A stretch of 64,000 nt of DNA from the NCBI RefSeq assembly GCF_001013475.1, contig NZ_JZEF01000003.1:774956-838955 (forward strand), written 5' to 3'. Position 1 is the stretch's first letter. Every line of letters begins with the position of its first letter. Positions 54,738 to 63,637 of the stretch are shown one piece after another. The translations under genes and the position numbers were made by a program. A model generated the notes under the pieces. That model was not told where the DNA came from. It worked only from the letters and a program-made list of their open reading frames with translations, and made no database searches. The stretch is from Xanthomonas arboricola pv. juglandis. Lineage in GTDB: Bacteria > Pseudomonadota > Gammaproteobacteria > Xanthomonadales > Xanthomonadaceae.

Positions 54738-56234
54738 ATGACACCGATCCGCATGACATTGACCGCGATGGCGGTGGCCGGCGTGCTGTCCGGATGCACC
54801 CTGATGCCGCGCTATGCACGGCCCGACGCACCGGTGCCCGAGCGTTTTGCCGGCACCGAGCTCGCGACGGCATCCAATACCACCGCTGCCGCCAGCCCCG
54901 AGCCGGCGGTCGATATCGCCAACATCGGCTGGCGGCAGGTGTTCACCGACCCGGCGCTACAGCAGGTGATCGCGCTGGCATTGGAGAACAATCGCGACCT
55001 GCGCGTGGCCGCACTCAACATCGAGGTGGCACGTGCGCAGTACCGGGTGGAGCGCGCTGCGCTGCTGCCCGCCGTGCAGGGCACCGGCACCGCTAATAAC
55101 GCGCGCACGCCGGCGGAGCTGGCCATTCCCGGCCAGCCGCAGGTGTTCCGGACCTACAGCGCCAACATCGGCGTCAGTGCGTACGAGCTGGATCTGTTCG
55201 GGCGTGTGCGCAGCCTCAAGGAACAGGCGCTGCAACAGTTCCTGTCCACCGCCGAGGCACGCCGCAGCGCCCATATCAGCCTGGTGGCCGAAGTGGCCAC
55301 CGCCTATCTGACGCTGGCGGCCGATCAGCAGTTGCTGCAGCTGGCGCAGTCCACCTTGAGCAGCCAGGGCGACAGTTATCGCCTGCAGCAACGCAGTTTC
55401 GAGCTGGGTGTGGCTTCGCAGCTCACCTTGCGCCAGGCGCAGACCACGGTGGAAACCGCGCGCGTGGACGTGGAGCGCTATACCGCGCAGGTGGCGCAGG
55501 ACCGCAACGCCCTGGTGCTGCTGGTCGGCACGCAGCTGCCGGCGGAGCTGTTGCCGCGGGCCTTGCCCGACGGCGCCAGCGTGGACGGCAACGTGCTGGC
55601 CAGCGTGCCGGCCGGTTTGCCGTCGCAGTTGCTGCAGCGTCGCCCGGATATCCTCGAGGCCGAGCGCAACCTGCGTGCGGCCAATGCCAACATCGGAGCG
55701 GCGCGCGCGGCGTTCTTCCCCAGCATCAGCCTGACCGCATCGACCGGCTCGTCCAGCAGTAGCCTGTCCAACCTGTTCGATTCCGGCACCCGCGCCTGGA
55801 GCTTCGTGCCCACGCTGACGCTGCCGATCTTCAACGCCGGGCGTAACCGCGCCAACCTGGACATGGCCAAGGCCAACCGCGATATCGAGGTGGCGCAGTA
55901 CGAAAAGGCGATCCAGAGCGCATTCCGCGAGGTTTCCGATGCGCTCGCGCAACGCGAGACCCTGGGCCGGCAATTGCAGGCGCAACAGGCCCTGGTCGAC
56001 GCCACCGCCGACAGCTACCGGCTGTCGCAGGCGCGCTTCGAACGCGGCGTGGACAGCTACCTGCAGGCGCTGGATGCGCAGCGCTCGCTGTACAGCGCGC
56101 AGCAGACCTTGATCACCACGCAGCTGTCGCGCTTCACCAATCTGGCGACGTTCTACAGGGCGATGGGCGGTGGTTGGCTGCAATCGGCCGAGCCGGCGGT
56201 GGCAACGACTGCGACGGGGCAGCCACGTGGATGA
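54738..56234 (+). CDS. Outer-membrane efflux channel, NodT/OprM family lipoprotein
   Basis: TolC-like trimeric channel, 498 residues. The signal peptide ends in the lipobox LSGC (Cys20). Two repeated OEP domains follow (about 70-250 and 290-470), with [61 protein letters not shown]-type blocks such as [13 protein letters not shown], and [16 protein letters not shown]. It starts right after the pump stop (TGAGATG) and overlaps the downstream tetR gene by 8 bases. Together with the two upstream genes it forms a complete tripartite system. Confidence 0.94.
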   Translation: MTPIRMTLTAMAVAGVLSGCTLMPRYARPDAPVPERFAGTELATASNTTAAASPEPAVDIANIGWRQVFTDPALQQVIALALENNRDLRVAALNIEVARAQYRVERAALLPAVQGTGTANNARTPAELAIPGQPQVFRTYSANIGVSAYELDLFGRVRSLKEQALQQFLSTAEARRSAHISLVAEVATAYLTLAADQQLLQLAQSTLSSQGDSYRLQQRSFELGVASQLTLRQAQTTVETARVDVERYTAQVAQDRNALVLLVGTQLPAELLPRALPDGASVDGNVLASVPAGLPSQLLQRRPDILEAERNLRAANANIGAARAAFFPSISLTASTGSSSSSLSNLFDSGTRAWSFVPTLTLPIFNAGRNRANLDMAKANRDIEVAQYEKAIQSAFREVSDALAQRETLGRQLQAQQALVDATADSYRLSQARFERGVDSYLQALDAQRSLYSAQQTLITTQLSRFTNLATFYRAMGGGWLQSAEPAVATTATGQPRG

Positions 56235-56910
56235 CGCCGCTGCCGAGGCCCCGGCGCCCAGGCGCGCACCGCACGACAAGCGTGGCGCGATCCTGCGCGC
56301 GGCAGCCGAGCTGTTTCCACGCCAGGGCTTCGACAAGACCAGCATGGACAGCATCGCCGAGTGCGCAATGGTGTCCAAGGCCACGGTGTATGCGCACTTC
56401 GCGTCCAAGGAGGTGCTGTTCCGCACCACCCTGGAGGCGCTGGCGCACCAATCGCCCAATCCCTGGGAGGCGCTGTTGAACATGCGCGGGCCGTTGCCCG
56501 TGCGTCTGCTCGCCATCGCCGATGCGGTCGTGCGCATGGCGGCCAGCAATGCACTGGGCGATGCCGCCTACGGTCTGGTGCGGCCGCCGGCACTGCCCAG
56601 CCAGATACGCGAAGAGATGTGGACGCTGGGCTTCGAACGCTACGACACCACGATGCGTGCGGTGTTGGCGCACGAAGTGGAGCAGGGCAGCCTGGTCATC
56701 GACAATCTGCCGGATGCCTCGGTGCATTTCTTCGGATTGATGACCGGGATGCCGGCCAATGCAGCGCTGCGTGGCGACACGTGGCAGGCACCGGCCGCCA
56801 CGCAGCACGGGTATGTCGCCAGTGCGGTGGCGCTGTTCCTGCGCGCGTATCGGCCGCAACCGCTGGTGGTGACAGCGGAAGGCAAGCGCGAGGTGCCGAG
56901 CGGGTTCTAG
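56227..56910 (+). CDS. TetR family regulator at the end of the efflux operon
   Basis: A 227-residue regulator. The helix-turn-helix is [19 protein letters not shown] to [17 protein letters not shown] (about 20-65), and the C-terminal domain resembles the AefR/TetR_C group ([16 protein letters not shown]). GTG 56227 overlaps the outer-membrane factor gene by 8 bases; the frame is open further up but loses protein character. It is on the same strand as the pump genes, so it is probably co-transcribed and may give feedback, in addition to the divergent TetR at 49.6 kb. The stop is followed within 25 bases by the tandem array. Confidence 0.87.
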   Translation: MDDAAAEAPAPRRAPHDKRGAILRAAAELFPRQGFDKTSMDSIAECAMVSKATVYAHFASKEVLFRTTLEALAHQSPNPWEALLNMRGPLPVRLLAIADAVVRMAASNALGDAAYGLVRPPALPSQIREEMWTLGFERYDTTMRAVLAHEVEQGSLVIDNLPDASVHFFGLMTGMPANAALRGDTWQAPAATQHGYVASAVALFLRAYRPQPLVVTAEGKREVPSGF

Positions 56911-56933
56911 CGGCGGCGGCAGGGCAGCGCAAT

Positions 56934-57467
56934 GGGCGTTACCGAGAAGGCCTGGTCGCGCGCAGGCACGCTCCTACACGGGCGTGTCAGCGCGCCAGGT
57001 TGTGCCGCAAGGCATTGATCACCCCCTTCAACCCGGCCGCAAGCCGACGCTGTCGTAGGAGCGCGCCCGCGCGCGATGGGGCGTTACCGACAAAGGCCTC
57101 GTCGCGCGCAAGCGCGCTCCTACACAAGCGTGTCACTGCACCGGATCGTGTCGCAATGCGTCGATCACCCCCTTCAACCCGGCCGCAAGCCGACGCTGTC
57201 GTAGGAGCGCGCCCGCGCGCGAGGGGGCGTTACCGACAAAGGCCTCGTCGCGCGCAGGCACGCTCCTACACGAGCGTGTCACCGCACCAGGTCGTGCCGC
57301 AATGCGGCAATCACCCCTTCAAACCCGCCGCAAGCCGACGCTGTCGTAGGAGCGTGCCCGCGCGCGACGGGGCGTTACCGACAAAGGCCTGGTCGCGCGC
57401 AGACACGCTCCTACACGGGCGTGTCAGCGCGTCAGGTCGTGCCGCAATGCGTCGATCACTACCTTGA
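56934..57467. repeat. Tandem array of about 146-bp units: GTAG-type REP pairs plus lysR 3' tail
   Basis: About three and a half direct repeats; GGGCGTTACCGA recurs at 56934, 57078, 57225 and 57370. Each unit has an inverted pair of REP-like palindromes (GTAGGAGCGCGCCCGCGCGC and, about 50 bases on, GCGCGC..GCGCTCCTAC), then a roughly 50-base segment (CGTGTCAGCGC.CCAGG...ATTGATCACC). That segment matches the last codons and stop of the adjoining minus-strand lysR gene (57421-57467). The last unit runs into the real gene end. Confidence 0.85.
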
Positions 57468-58317
57468 GTGCGCGCGAGGATTGGCGGCGGTTGGGGTAGT
57501 AGGCGTAAGCCATCGAACGGCTCGCACCAGTCCTCCAGCACGCGGCGTAGCCGGCCGGCGGCGATGTGCTCCAGCACCATGGTTTCCGGCAAGAACGCGA
57601 GTCCGCCGCCGGCCAACGCGGCACGCAGGCGCTGCTGCCGTTGAAGGTCCACTGCCCGCCCACGCGCACCTTGACCTTGCGGCCGTCCTTCTCGAAATCC
57701 CAGGGCAGCAGGCCGCCATGGGTGGGCAGGCGCAAGCCGATGCAGTTGTGCCGGGCCAGCTCGGCCGGAACGGCGGGGATGGTGTGGTGCACGAAGTAGT
57801 TCGGCACCGCCACCACTGCCATGCGCTGCATCGGGCTGATCGGCACCGCGATCATGTCCTTGGCGACCTGCTCGCCCAGCCGGATGCCGATGTCGTAGCG
57901 CTCGGCAACGATGTCGGCCAGCCCGTAATCGACGGTGACCTCGATCTTGAGGTCGGGATAGTCGGGCAGTACGTTCGACAACGCCGGCCAGATGTAGGCA
58001 TCGGCGGCGTGACCGGCGGTGGTGATACGGATGGTGCCGGCCGGCTTGTCGCGGAAGTCGGTGAGCGCGGACAGCTCGTCGTCGATCTCTTCCAGGCGTG
58101 GTGCCACGGTGTCGAACAGGCGTGCGCCGGCTTCGGTCATCGACACGCTGCGCGTGGTGCGGGTCAACAGACGGATGCCCAGGCGTGTTTCCAGTGCGCG
58201 CACGGTATGGCTCAGTGCCGATTGCGAGACGCCCAGCTGCACGGCGGCACGGGTGAAGCTGCCCTCGCGCGCTACGGTGACGAAAACCTGCAGATCGTTG
58301 AGATTTTCCCGCGCCAT
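57424..58317 (-). CDS. LysR family transcriptional regulator with two compensating frameshifts
   Basis: A 297-codon regulator. The N-terminal winged helix-turn-helix (about 5-65, VFVTVAREGSFTRAAVQLG and SQSALSHTVRALE) and most of the co-inducer domain are normal. Between about 57629 and 57508 the frame gives unlike residues (CVPRWPAADSRSCRK...). In the next frame the same bases read LRAALAGGGLAFLPETMVL and RLRRVLEDWCEPFDG, the expected LysR sequence. After 57508 the original frame again gives YPNRRQSSRALKVVIDALR. One base seems lost near 57629 and one gained near 57508, leaving the ORF open but about 40 residues scrambled. ATG 58317 fits the family start. Its likely target is the divergent cupin gene. 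Function may be impaired. Confidence 0.75.
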   Translation of the reverse strand: MARENLNDLQVFVTVAREGSFTRAAVQLGVSQSALSHTVRALETRLGIRLLTRTTRSVSMTEAGARLFDTVAPRLEEIDDELSALTDFRDKPAGTIRITTAGHAADAYIWPALSNVLPDYPDLKIEVTVDYGLADIVAERYDIGIRLGEQVAKDMIAVPISPMQRMAVVAVPNYFVHHTIPAVPAELARHNCIGLRLPTHGGLLPWDFEKDGRKVKVRVGGQWTFNGSSACVPRWPAADSRSCRKPWCWSTSPPAGYAACWRTGASRSMAYAYYPNRRQSSRALKVVIDALRHDLTR

Positions 58318-58509
58318 TGCTTGCGACGGCCGACTCCAGCGCATGCCATTCATGCCGCTGCATCATGCGCGATGCTGCGTGACGGCTTCAAATCCGAGAT
58401 GTCACTGCCGCATTGATGCGCCGTGTTTCTAGGTGCATGCGCGGTTGCCTGGGTAGTGCCGGCGGGCACGCGCGCTACAGTGCAGACACTTGAATCCAGG
58501 AGCACTGCC

Positions 58510-58983
58510 ATGAATCTGTTCGCAACTGCGATGTCGCTGTCGATGATGGCCGCCGTCACGCCCGGCGGTGAAGAGCAACAGGCGATCAGGGTGAGCAAGG
58601 CCGGTGGCGCCGCATCTGCAGCCGGCCCGGCCGACTATTTCACCGGCAAGGTGCGCATCGATGCGTCTTTCCAGGCCGATGCGCCGGCGCGGGTGGGCGG
58701 CGCCACGGTGACCTTCGAGCCGGGCGCGCGCACCGCCTGGCACACCCACCCGTTGGGGCAGACGCTGATCGTCACCGCCGGTGCCGGGCGCGTGCAGGAA
58801 TGGGGCAAGCCGGCGCAGCAGATCCGCCCGGGCGACATCGTGTGGATTCCGCCGGGCGTCAAGCACTGGCACGGCGCCAACGCCACGGTGGCGATGTCGC
58901 ATATCGCCATCGCCGAAGCGCAGGACGGCTCGCCGGTGACCTGGCTGGAGCAGGTCAGCGAGGCGCAGTACGCGGCCGAGTGA
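58510..58983 (+). CDS. Cupin domain protein, probably exported
   Basis: A 157-residue protein. A short hydrophobic N-terminus (about 2-16) may be a signal peptide. A single cupin follows with both motifs: GARTAWHTHPLGQTLIVTAG (His-X-His and metal ligand) and PGDIVWIPPGVKHWHGA. This resembles the carboxymuconolactone-decarboxylase-associated or YhhW-type small cupins found near LysR regulators. CAGGAGC lies before ATG 58510. Divergent from the lysR gene with 192 bases between starts, a typical LysR-target layout. The reaction is unknown. Confidence 0.85.
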   Translation: MNLFATAMSLSMMAAVTPGGEEQQAIRVSKAGGAASAAGPADYFTGKVRIDASFQADAPARVGGATVTFEPGARTAWHTHPLGQTLIVTAGAGRVQEWGKPAQQIRPGDIVWIPPGVKHWHGANATVAMSHIAIAEAQDGSPVTWLEQVSEAQYAAE

Positions 58984-59096
58984 CACGGCGCTCAACGATG
59001 ACGTGGTGCGGTCTGCCGCCTCATCGTTGGTGATGCATGCCGTTTAGTGCGAGTGCGCGTGACTGCGCTCCACTGCGTAACTGCGCACGAATTGGC

Positions 59097-60005
59097 TTAT
59101 GCCGCTTGTGTCGCAGCCTGTGCCCCGGCACGCAGCCGTTGGGCGTCACGTGCGGGCGGCGCACCGAGAATGCGCGCGTAGTCGCGACTGAATTGCGAGG
59201 CGCTCTCGTAGCCGACGCGGAAGCCGGCATCGGCGGCATTCAGGGCTTCGGCCAGCATTAGTCGACGCGCTTCGTGCACGCGCAGATGCGAGCGATATTC
59301 CAGCGGCGTCATCGAGGTGACCGCCTTGAAATGCGCATGAAAGGTGGAGCGGCTCATCGCCGACAGATCGGCAATCTGCTCGATGCGGAAGCGCTGTGCG
59401 TAATGCTCGCGCAGCCAGACAATGGCTTTGGAAATCTGGTTGAGTCGGCTGTCGGCGATGGCCATCTGGCGCACCACCGCATTGGCCGGATCGGCCATCA
59501 GGCGATAGAGCACTTCGCGCAGCACCAGCGGTGCCAGCGCGGCAATCTCCTGGGGTTGATCGAGCAGACGCGCCAGCCGCACTGCAGCGTCCTGCAATGG
59601 CGGCGTGCTGTGGTTGAGCAACAAGCCGGCCTGCGCCGCATCGCGCTGCGGCTCGACCAGCTCCGGGTGGCTGACGGCCAGGTCGCTCAGCACGGCGGTG
59701 TCCAGATCCAGGCAGAAACACAGATACGGCTGCGCGGCGCTGGCCTCGATCACTGAACCGACGATCGGCAGATCCACCGAGGCCACCAGATACATCTGCG
59801 GGTGATAGAGATACGCCGCCGCGCCCAGCATCGCCTGCTTGCGGCCTTGCGCCACCAGGCACAGCATCGGCGTATAGACCGTGGGCACCGACACCGTTGG
59901 CGAGGCGCTGCGCATGATCTGCAGCCCGGCAATCCGGGTGGCGTGCATGCCATCGCCAGGGGCGTGGCGCAGCAGGATCTCGGTCATCTCGGTCAAGGCG
60001 GACAT
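59097..60005 (-). CDS. AraC family transcriptional regulator
   Basis: A 302-residue regulator. The N-terminal half (about 20-170) matches the AraC_N cupin-like domain of the YqhC-type group (TPMLCLVAQGRKQAMLG, YHPQMYLVASVDLPIVG). The C-terminal half has two helix-turn-helix units: FRIEQIADLSAMSRSTFHAHFK and ADAGFRVGYESASQFSRDYAR. Members of this group often control aldehyde- or alcohol-responsive reductases. The aldo/keto reductase at 63.6 kb is not adjacent, so the target is uncertain. ATG 60005 fits the domain start. Convergent with the cupin gene. Confidence 0.9.
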   Translation of the reverse strand: MSALTEMTEILLRHAPGDGMHATRIAGLQIMRSASPTVSVPTVYTPMLCLVAQGRKQAMLGAAAYLYHPQMYLVASVDLPIVGSVIEASAAQPYLCFCLDLDTAVLSDLAVSHPELVEPQRDAAQAGLLLNHSTPPLQDAAVRLARLLDQPQEIAALAPLVLREVLYRLMADPANAVVRQMAIADSRLNQISKAIVWLREHYAQRFRIEQIADLSAMSRSTFHAHFKAVTSMTPLEYRSHLRVHEARRLMLAEALNAADAGFRVGYESASQFSRDYARILGAPPARDAQRLRAGAQAATQAA

Positions 60006-60248
60006 GCAGGACTCGGCAGTGGCACCAGGCGGCCTGGCCGCGATGCCGTCGATCGTACAAGACCGGATGTCATGGAGCCGGCAGTCCGCAGCAGCGGCAG
60101 GCCACGACAGCGCCGGTTGGCGCCGACACGCGCGTTCAGGCGCTTGCACGCCCAGCGCCTCAACACGACAGGCCCGCCATGATCTGATAGGGCGCTCACG
60201 CGCGCGCCGTATCATGGGTGGGCGTCTGTTTCCGTGATCGCCTCGCCC

Positions 60249-60452
60249 ATGCCCGCAAAACGTTCGACCATCCCCACGCCGACGCGCCCCGCCGACTGGA
60301 AGGCGCTCGAGGCCGCCGCCACGGCCGAACTTGCGCGCCGTACGGCGCAAGCGCATCAGCAGATCCTGGGATTGTTGAACACGCATGGGCATCTGCTCAG
60401 CGAGTCGCAGCGGCGTGGATTGCACCGGCGCTTGCTGCGTGCAGGGCGCTAA
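60249..60452 (+). CDS. Small basic hypothetical protein (67 aa)
   Basis: A 67-residue Ala/Arg-rich protein (MPAKRSTIPTPTRPADWK...) predicted to be mostly helical, with the segment LARRTAQAHQQILGLLNTHGHLLSESQRRGLHRRLL. GTG 60234 is an upstream alternative adding five residues. No family was recognised and the ribosome site is weak. It is located between the AraC gene and a repeat cluster. Composition is protein-like, but the gene is not certain. Confidence 0.5.
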   Translation: MPAKRSTIPTPTRPADWKALEAAATAELARRTAQAHQQILGLLNTHGHLLSESQRRGLHRRLLRAGR

Positions 60453-60533
60453 ACGAGGGCGCTAGGGCGCCAGCGACATCCTTGACGCTAGAGCGACGGT
60501 GCCAACGTGCCGGCCGCACGCATTTTATTGATT

Positions 60534-60666
60534 GGTGAGTCGAGTGCGCGGTGCCCTCACCACTTGCGGGACACGCCGTGAATCCGTCCATGGAGGCTCC
60601 TTGGCGGCATCCATGCCGCCAAGGGTCCCGCAAGCGGCGAGGACATCGCACCAGAAAGGTGGTCGG
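60534..60666 (-). repeat. Structured intergenic repeat, subtype B, copy B2
   Basis: Matches B1 in the flanks (GGTGAGTCGAG, GGTGGTCGG) and in GGGACACGCCGTGAATCCGT and CCATGGAGGCT. Paired arms differ in step: CACTTGCGGGAC with GTCCCGCAAGCG, and the core hairpin CTTGGCGGCATC/CATGCCGCCAAG. Confidence 0.78.
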
Positions 60667-60877
60667 CGCTCGCATAAGAGCTGCTTATCGCGCGATGTGC
60701 ATTGGTCGTTGACTGTTGGGCCGCGCAGGTACATCGCTATCCAAAAATGCACATTACGTACTGCGCTTGCCCTCGCGCACCGACCATCCCGACTGGTTGT
60801 CGCTCGAGATGCATCGGGCGTTGAGCTGGCACATCGGCATCCAACAACGCGCATCTGGCATTGCTCTTGATTGTGCA
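60667..60877. other. Gene-free stretch with a degenerate tandem duplication
   Basis: Two loosely similar segments follow each other (from about 60694 and 60808). Each starts near GATG.GCAT.GG.CGTTGA and ends near GCACACCGACCATCC.GAC, the leader found in front of subtype A repeats. Nothing protein-like was seen. Confidence 0.4.
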
Positions 60878-61015
60878 CACCGACCATCCAGACAGGTCCT
60901 TGCCCGCCTACCGTCGTGGGACCTTACGCGGCATGGATGCCGCGTAAGAGCCTACAGGGACGTACTTGCGGCGTGTCCCGCGATGGTGGGCGGGCAAGGG
61001 GCCTGCAGCAAAGCG
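60878..61015 (+). repeat. Structured intergenic repeat, subtype A, copy A5
   Basis: Complete copy with leader ACCGACCATCCAGACAGG, left arm TTGCCCGCCTACCGTCGTGG, inner hairpin TTACGCGG...CCGCGTAA, linker, and right arm GTCCCGCGATGGTGGGCGGG. Confidence 0.8.
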
Positions 61016-61071
61016 GCAGATCGCCTGCCTTACAGCCGATCGTCCGCAAAGCCGTAGATCGCCCGCTCTGC

Positions 61072-61116
61072 CTTGCGGCATGTACTGCGATGGTGGGCGT
61101 GCAAGGGCCCTGCAGC
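61072..61116 (+). repeat. Extra right arm of subtype A repeat, 107 bases after that of A5
   Basis: CTTGCGGCATGTACTGCGAT and GGTGGGCGTGCAAGGGCCCT repeat the A5 right arm (starting 60965) with a few changes. The 107-base offset equals that in the cluster at 11.8-12.1 kb. The rest of the gap up to 61258 shows no recognisable feature. Confidence 0.65.
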
Positions 61117-61258
61117 GAACTCGCAGATCGCCGCCCACCACTGATCCAACAGCGCGACTCGACCGAATCCAGCCACTAACCAACCAAGACGTCGCCTCGC
61201 AGCCACGCATCGATCCACGTCCAGCAAGGACCGGCCGACGCAAGCAACGCGCTCGCAT

Positions 61259-62173
61259 TCAACCGCCAAGCTCCCACGGCGGCACTTCGCCCAGGCGTTC
61301 CTGCAGAAAATCCACGAATGCACGCACACGCGGTGGCTGCAGCTGGCGCGCCGGCATCACCGCGTTGATCTGCGAGGTTGGCGGCGGGTAATCGGGGAGT
61401 ACCTCGACCAACCGGCCGTTGCGCAGTTCTTCTGCGATATGCCAGTACGAATGCAGCGCGATGCCTTGGCCGGCGACGGCCGCATCGCGGATCAACTCAC
61501 CGAAATTGCTTTCGAAGCGGCTCTGCATGCGCACGCGCACCAGGCCGCCCTCCGGCGTTTGCAACTGCCAGACATCCTGGCGGCCGTCGCGGCCCATCAG
61601 CAGCACGCCGGCATGCCCGGCCAGGTCGTCCGGCGTGCGCGGGGTGCCATGGCGCTGCAGGTAATCGGGCGAGGCGGCGAGGGTGCGGCGGTTGTCGGCG
61701 ATGCGCCGCGCTACCAGCCCGGAGTCATCGAGCGGGCCGATGCGGATCGCCAGGTCGAAGCCTTGCTTGACCAGGTCCACCAGGTCGTCGCTCAGGTGCG
61801 CACTGATGTGCACGCGCGGATGACGGGCTTGGAATTCCGGGAGCAGCGGCGAGACGTACTGCCGCCCGAACGAGGCCGACATGGTCATGCGCAGGATGCC
61901 GCCGACCGCGTGTGCGCTCTCGCGCAGATCGTCGGCCAGCGCGTCCAGATCCTGCACCAGCACGCGGCCACGCTCGGCCAGGCGCTGTCCTTCGGGGGTG
62001 GGGTGCAGCCGGCGTGTGGTCCGGTGCAGCAGGCGCACGCCCAGGTCGCGCTCCAGCCGCTTCAGGCGCTGGCTGGCGACCGCCACCGACAGGTCCAGGC
62101 TGCGCGCACCGGCAGTGATCGAGCCGGAATCGAGCACGCGCAGGAACAGCGCGATATCGCCGAGGCGGTCCAT
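61259..62173 (-). CDS. LysR family transcriptional regulator
   Basis: A 304-residue regulator. The N-terminal winged helix-turn-helix covers about 1-60 (ALFLRVLDSGSITAGARSL, VASQRLKRLERDLGVRLLHRTTR). A co-inducer domain follows (about 90-290, DLAIRIGPLDDSGLVARRIADNRRTLAASPDYL), of the large DsdA/YafC-like LysR subgroup. ATG 62173 directly precedes the DNA-binding domain. It is divergent from the MFS gene, with about 95 bases between starts, so it probably controls that transporter. The inducer is unknown. Confidence 0.92.
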   Translation of the reverse strand: MDRLGDIALFLRVLDSGSITAGARSLDLSVAVASQRLKRLERDLGVRLLHRTTRRLHPTPEGQRLAERGRVLVQDLDALADDLRESAHAVGGILRMTMSASFGRQYVSPLLPEFQARHPRVHISAHLSDDLVDLVKQGFDLAIRIGPLDDSGLVARRIADNRRTLAASPDYLQRHGTPRTPDDLAGHAGVLLMGRDGRQDVWQLQTPEGGLVRVRMQSRFESNFGELIRDAAVAGQGIALHSYWHIAEELRNGRLVEVLPDYPPPTSQINAVMPARQLQPPRVRAFVDFLQERLGEVPPWELGG

Positions 62174-62267
62174 GCGATTCTCAATGATTGGTTGATAGTG
62201 AATCAGGATAACAGGGGTTTTTGCTTAGGACCCTGGAGCGCAGGCTGTGGGTTGTCTTCCCTGGTTC

Positions 62268-63485
62268 ATGCCCATGTCTGCTTCCGCGCGTTCTTCCCGT
62301 TTTCCGCCAGCGCTGCTGGCGCTGACCATCGGTGCCTTCGGCATCGGTACCACCGAGTTCGTGATCATGGGCCTGCTGCAGCAGGTGGCCACCGACCTGG
62401 GCGTGTCGCTCAGCGCTGCCGGCCTGCTGATCAGCGGCTATGCGCTGGGCGTGTTCGTCGGGGCGCCGGTGCTGACCCTGGCCAGTGCGCGGCTGCCGCG
62501 CAAGGCGGTGCTGGTCGGCTTGATGGCGATCTTCACCCTGGGCAACGTGGCCTGCGCGCTGGCGCCGGACTACACCAGCCTGATGGTTGCGCGCGTGTTG
62601 ACCTCGCTGGCGCACGGCACCTTCTTCGGCGTGGGCGCGGTGGTGGCGACCTCGCTGGTCCCGGCCGAGCGCCGTGCGTCGGCGATCTCGCTGATGTTTG
62701 CCGGGCTGACCGTGGCCACCCTGCTGGGCGTGCCGGCCGGCGCCTGGCTGGGTCTGCAGCTGGGCTGGCGGGCGACGTTCTGGGCGGTTGCGGTCGTCGG
62801 CGTGCTGGCCACGGCCGCGGTGGCGCTGTGGGTACCGGCGAACGCAGGCGCGGCCGCGCCGGTGTCGTGGCGCCAGGAAGTGGCGGTGCTGGGGCGCGGG
62901 CAGGTGCTGCTGGCCCTGGCGATCACGGTGGTGGGCTATGCCGGCGTGTTCGCGGTGTTCACCTATATCCAGCCGTTGCTGGTGGACGTGAGCGGTTTTG
63001 CGCAGACGGCGGTGTCGCCGGTGTTGCTGGTCTTCGGCGTCGGCATGATCGTGGGCAATCTGCTGGGCGGGCGTCTGGCCGACCGGCGCCCCACCGCCGC
63101 GTTGCTGGGCAGCCTGGCGGCATTGGTGGTGGTGCTCGCCGCGATGGGCCTGGTCCTGCACAACAAGACTGCGATGGTGGTGTTCGTCGGGCTGCTGGGC
63201 GTGGCCGCCTTCGCCACCGTGGCGCCGCTGCAGTTGCGCGTGCTCGAGCATGCACGCGGTGCCGGCCAGAACCTGGCCTCCAGTCTCAATATCGCCGCGT
63301 TCAATCTGGGCAATGCGCTGGGCGCCTGGCTGGGCGGTGTGGTGATCGCCACGCATGCCGGCCTGGTCGCCACGCCGTGGGTTGCCGCGCTGTTGAGCGC
63401 GCTCGGCCTGGGCATCGCGTTGTGGAGCGTGCAACTGCAACGCCGGCGCGCCGCCGCGCCGGGCGTGTGCGCGCAGGCGGGTTGA
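62268..63485 (+). CDS. MFS transporter, arabinose-efflux-like (AraJ/NepI/YdhP type)
   Basis: A 12-segment inner-membrane exporter of the drug/proton antiporter kind, 405 residues. The N-terminal segment AFGIGTTEFVIMGLLQQVATDLGVS is diagnostic of the DHA1 subgroup containing AraJ, YdhP and NepI. The inter-helix loop LASARLPRKAVLVGL and the second-half copy GRLADRRPTAALLG are the MFS loop motifs. ATG 62268 gives a short hydrophilic start; GTG 62247 has a better ribosome site (GGAG at 62234-62238) and could be the real start, adding seven residues. Likely controlled by the divergent LysR. The exported compound is unknown. Confidence 0.9.
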   Translation: MPMSASARSSRFPPALLALTIGAFGIGTTEFVIMGLLQQVATDLGVSLSAAGLLISGYALGVFVGAPVLTLASARLPRKAVLVGLMAIFTLGNVACALAPDYTSLMVARVLTSLAHGTFFGVGAVVATSLVPAERRASAISLMFAGLTVATLLGVPAGAWLGLQLGWRATFWAVAVVGVLATAAVALWVPANAGAAAPVSWRQEVAVLGRGQVLLALAITVVGYAGVFAVFTYIQPLLVDVSGFAQTAVSPVLLVFGVGMIVGNLLGGRLADRRPTAALLGSLAALVVVLAAMGLVLHNKTAMVVFVGLLGVAAFATVAPLQLRVLEHARGAGQNLASSLNIAAFNLGNALGAWLGGVVIATHAGLVATPWVAALLSALGLGIALWSVQLQRRRAAAPGVCAQAG

Positions 63486-63637
63486 TTCGTTTTTTTGCAC
63501 GAGCGCAGTGACCGCGCAACCGGCAGCCCTGCGCTCTCGCGCGGGTGATCGGCAAGCGGAGCGTGGCGCCTGGCATCGCGCGTGGCCGGATCGACCGGCA
63601 GCGCGTGGATTTTCTTTCGGTTTCAAGGAGCATTGCG

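Noticed and set aside
51584-54799. 1071-codon open frame antisense to the RND pump gene
   Set aside because: High-GC codon bias leaves the opposite strand free of stops. The translation is rich in His, Arg, Gln and Gly without family resemblance, while the plus strand is clearly AcrB-like.
56934-57467. Regularly spaced repeats as a CRISPR array
   Set aside because: The repeated unit is about 146 bp with no unique spacers, it contains REP palindromes and a gene tail, and no cas genes are present.
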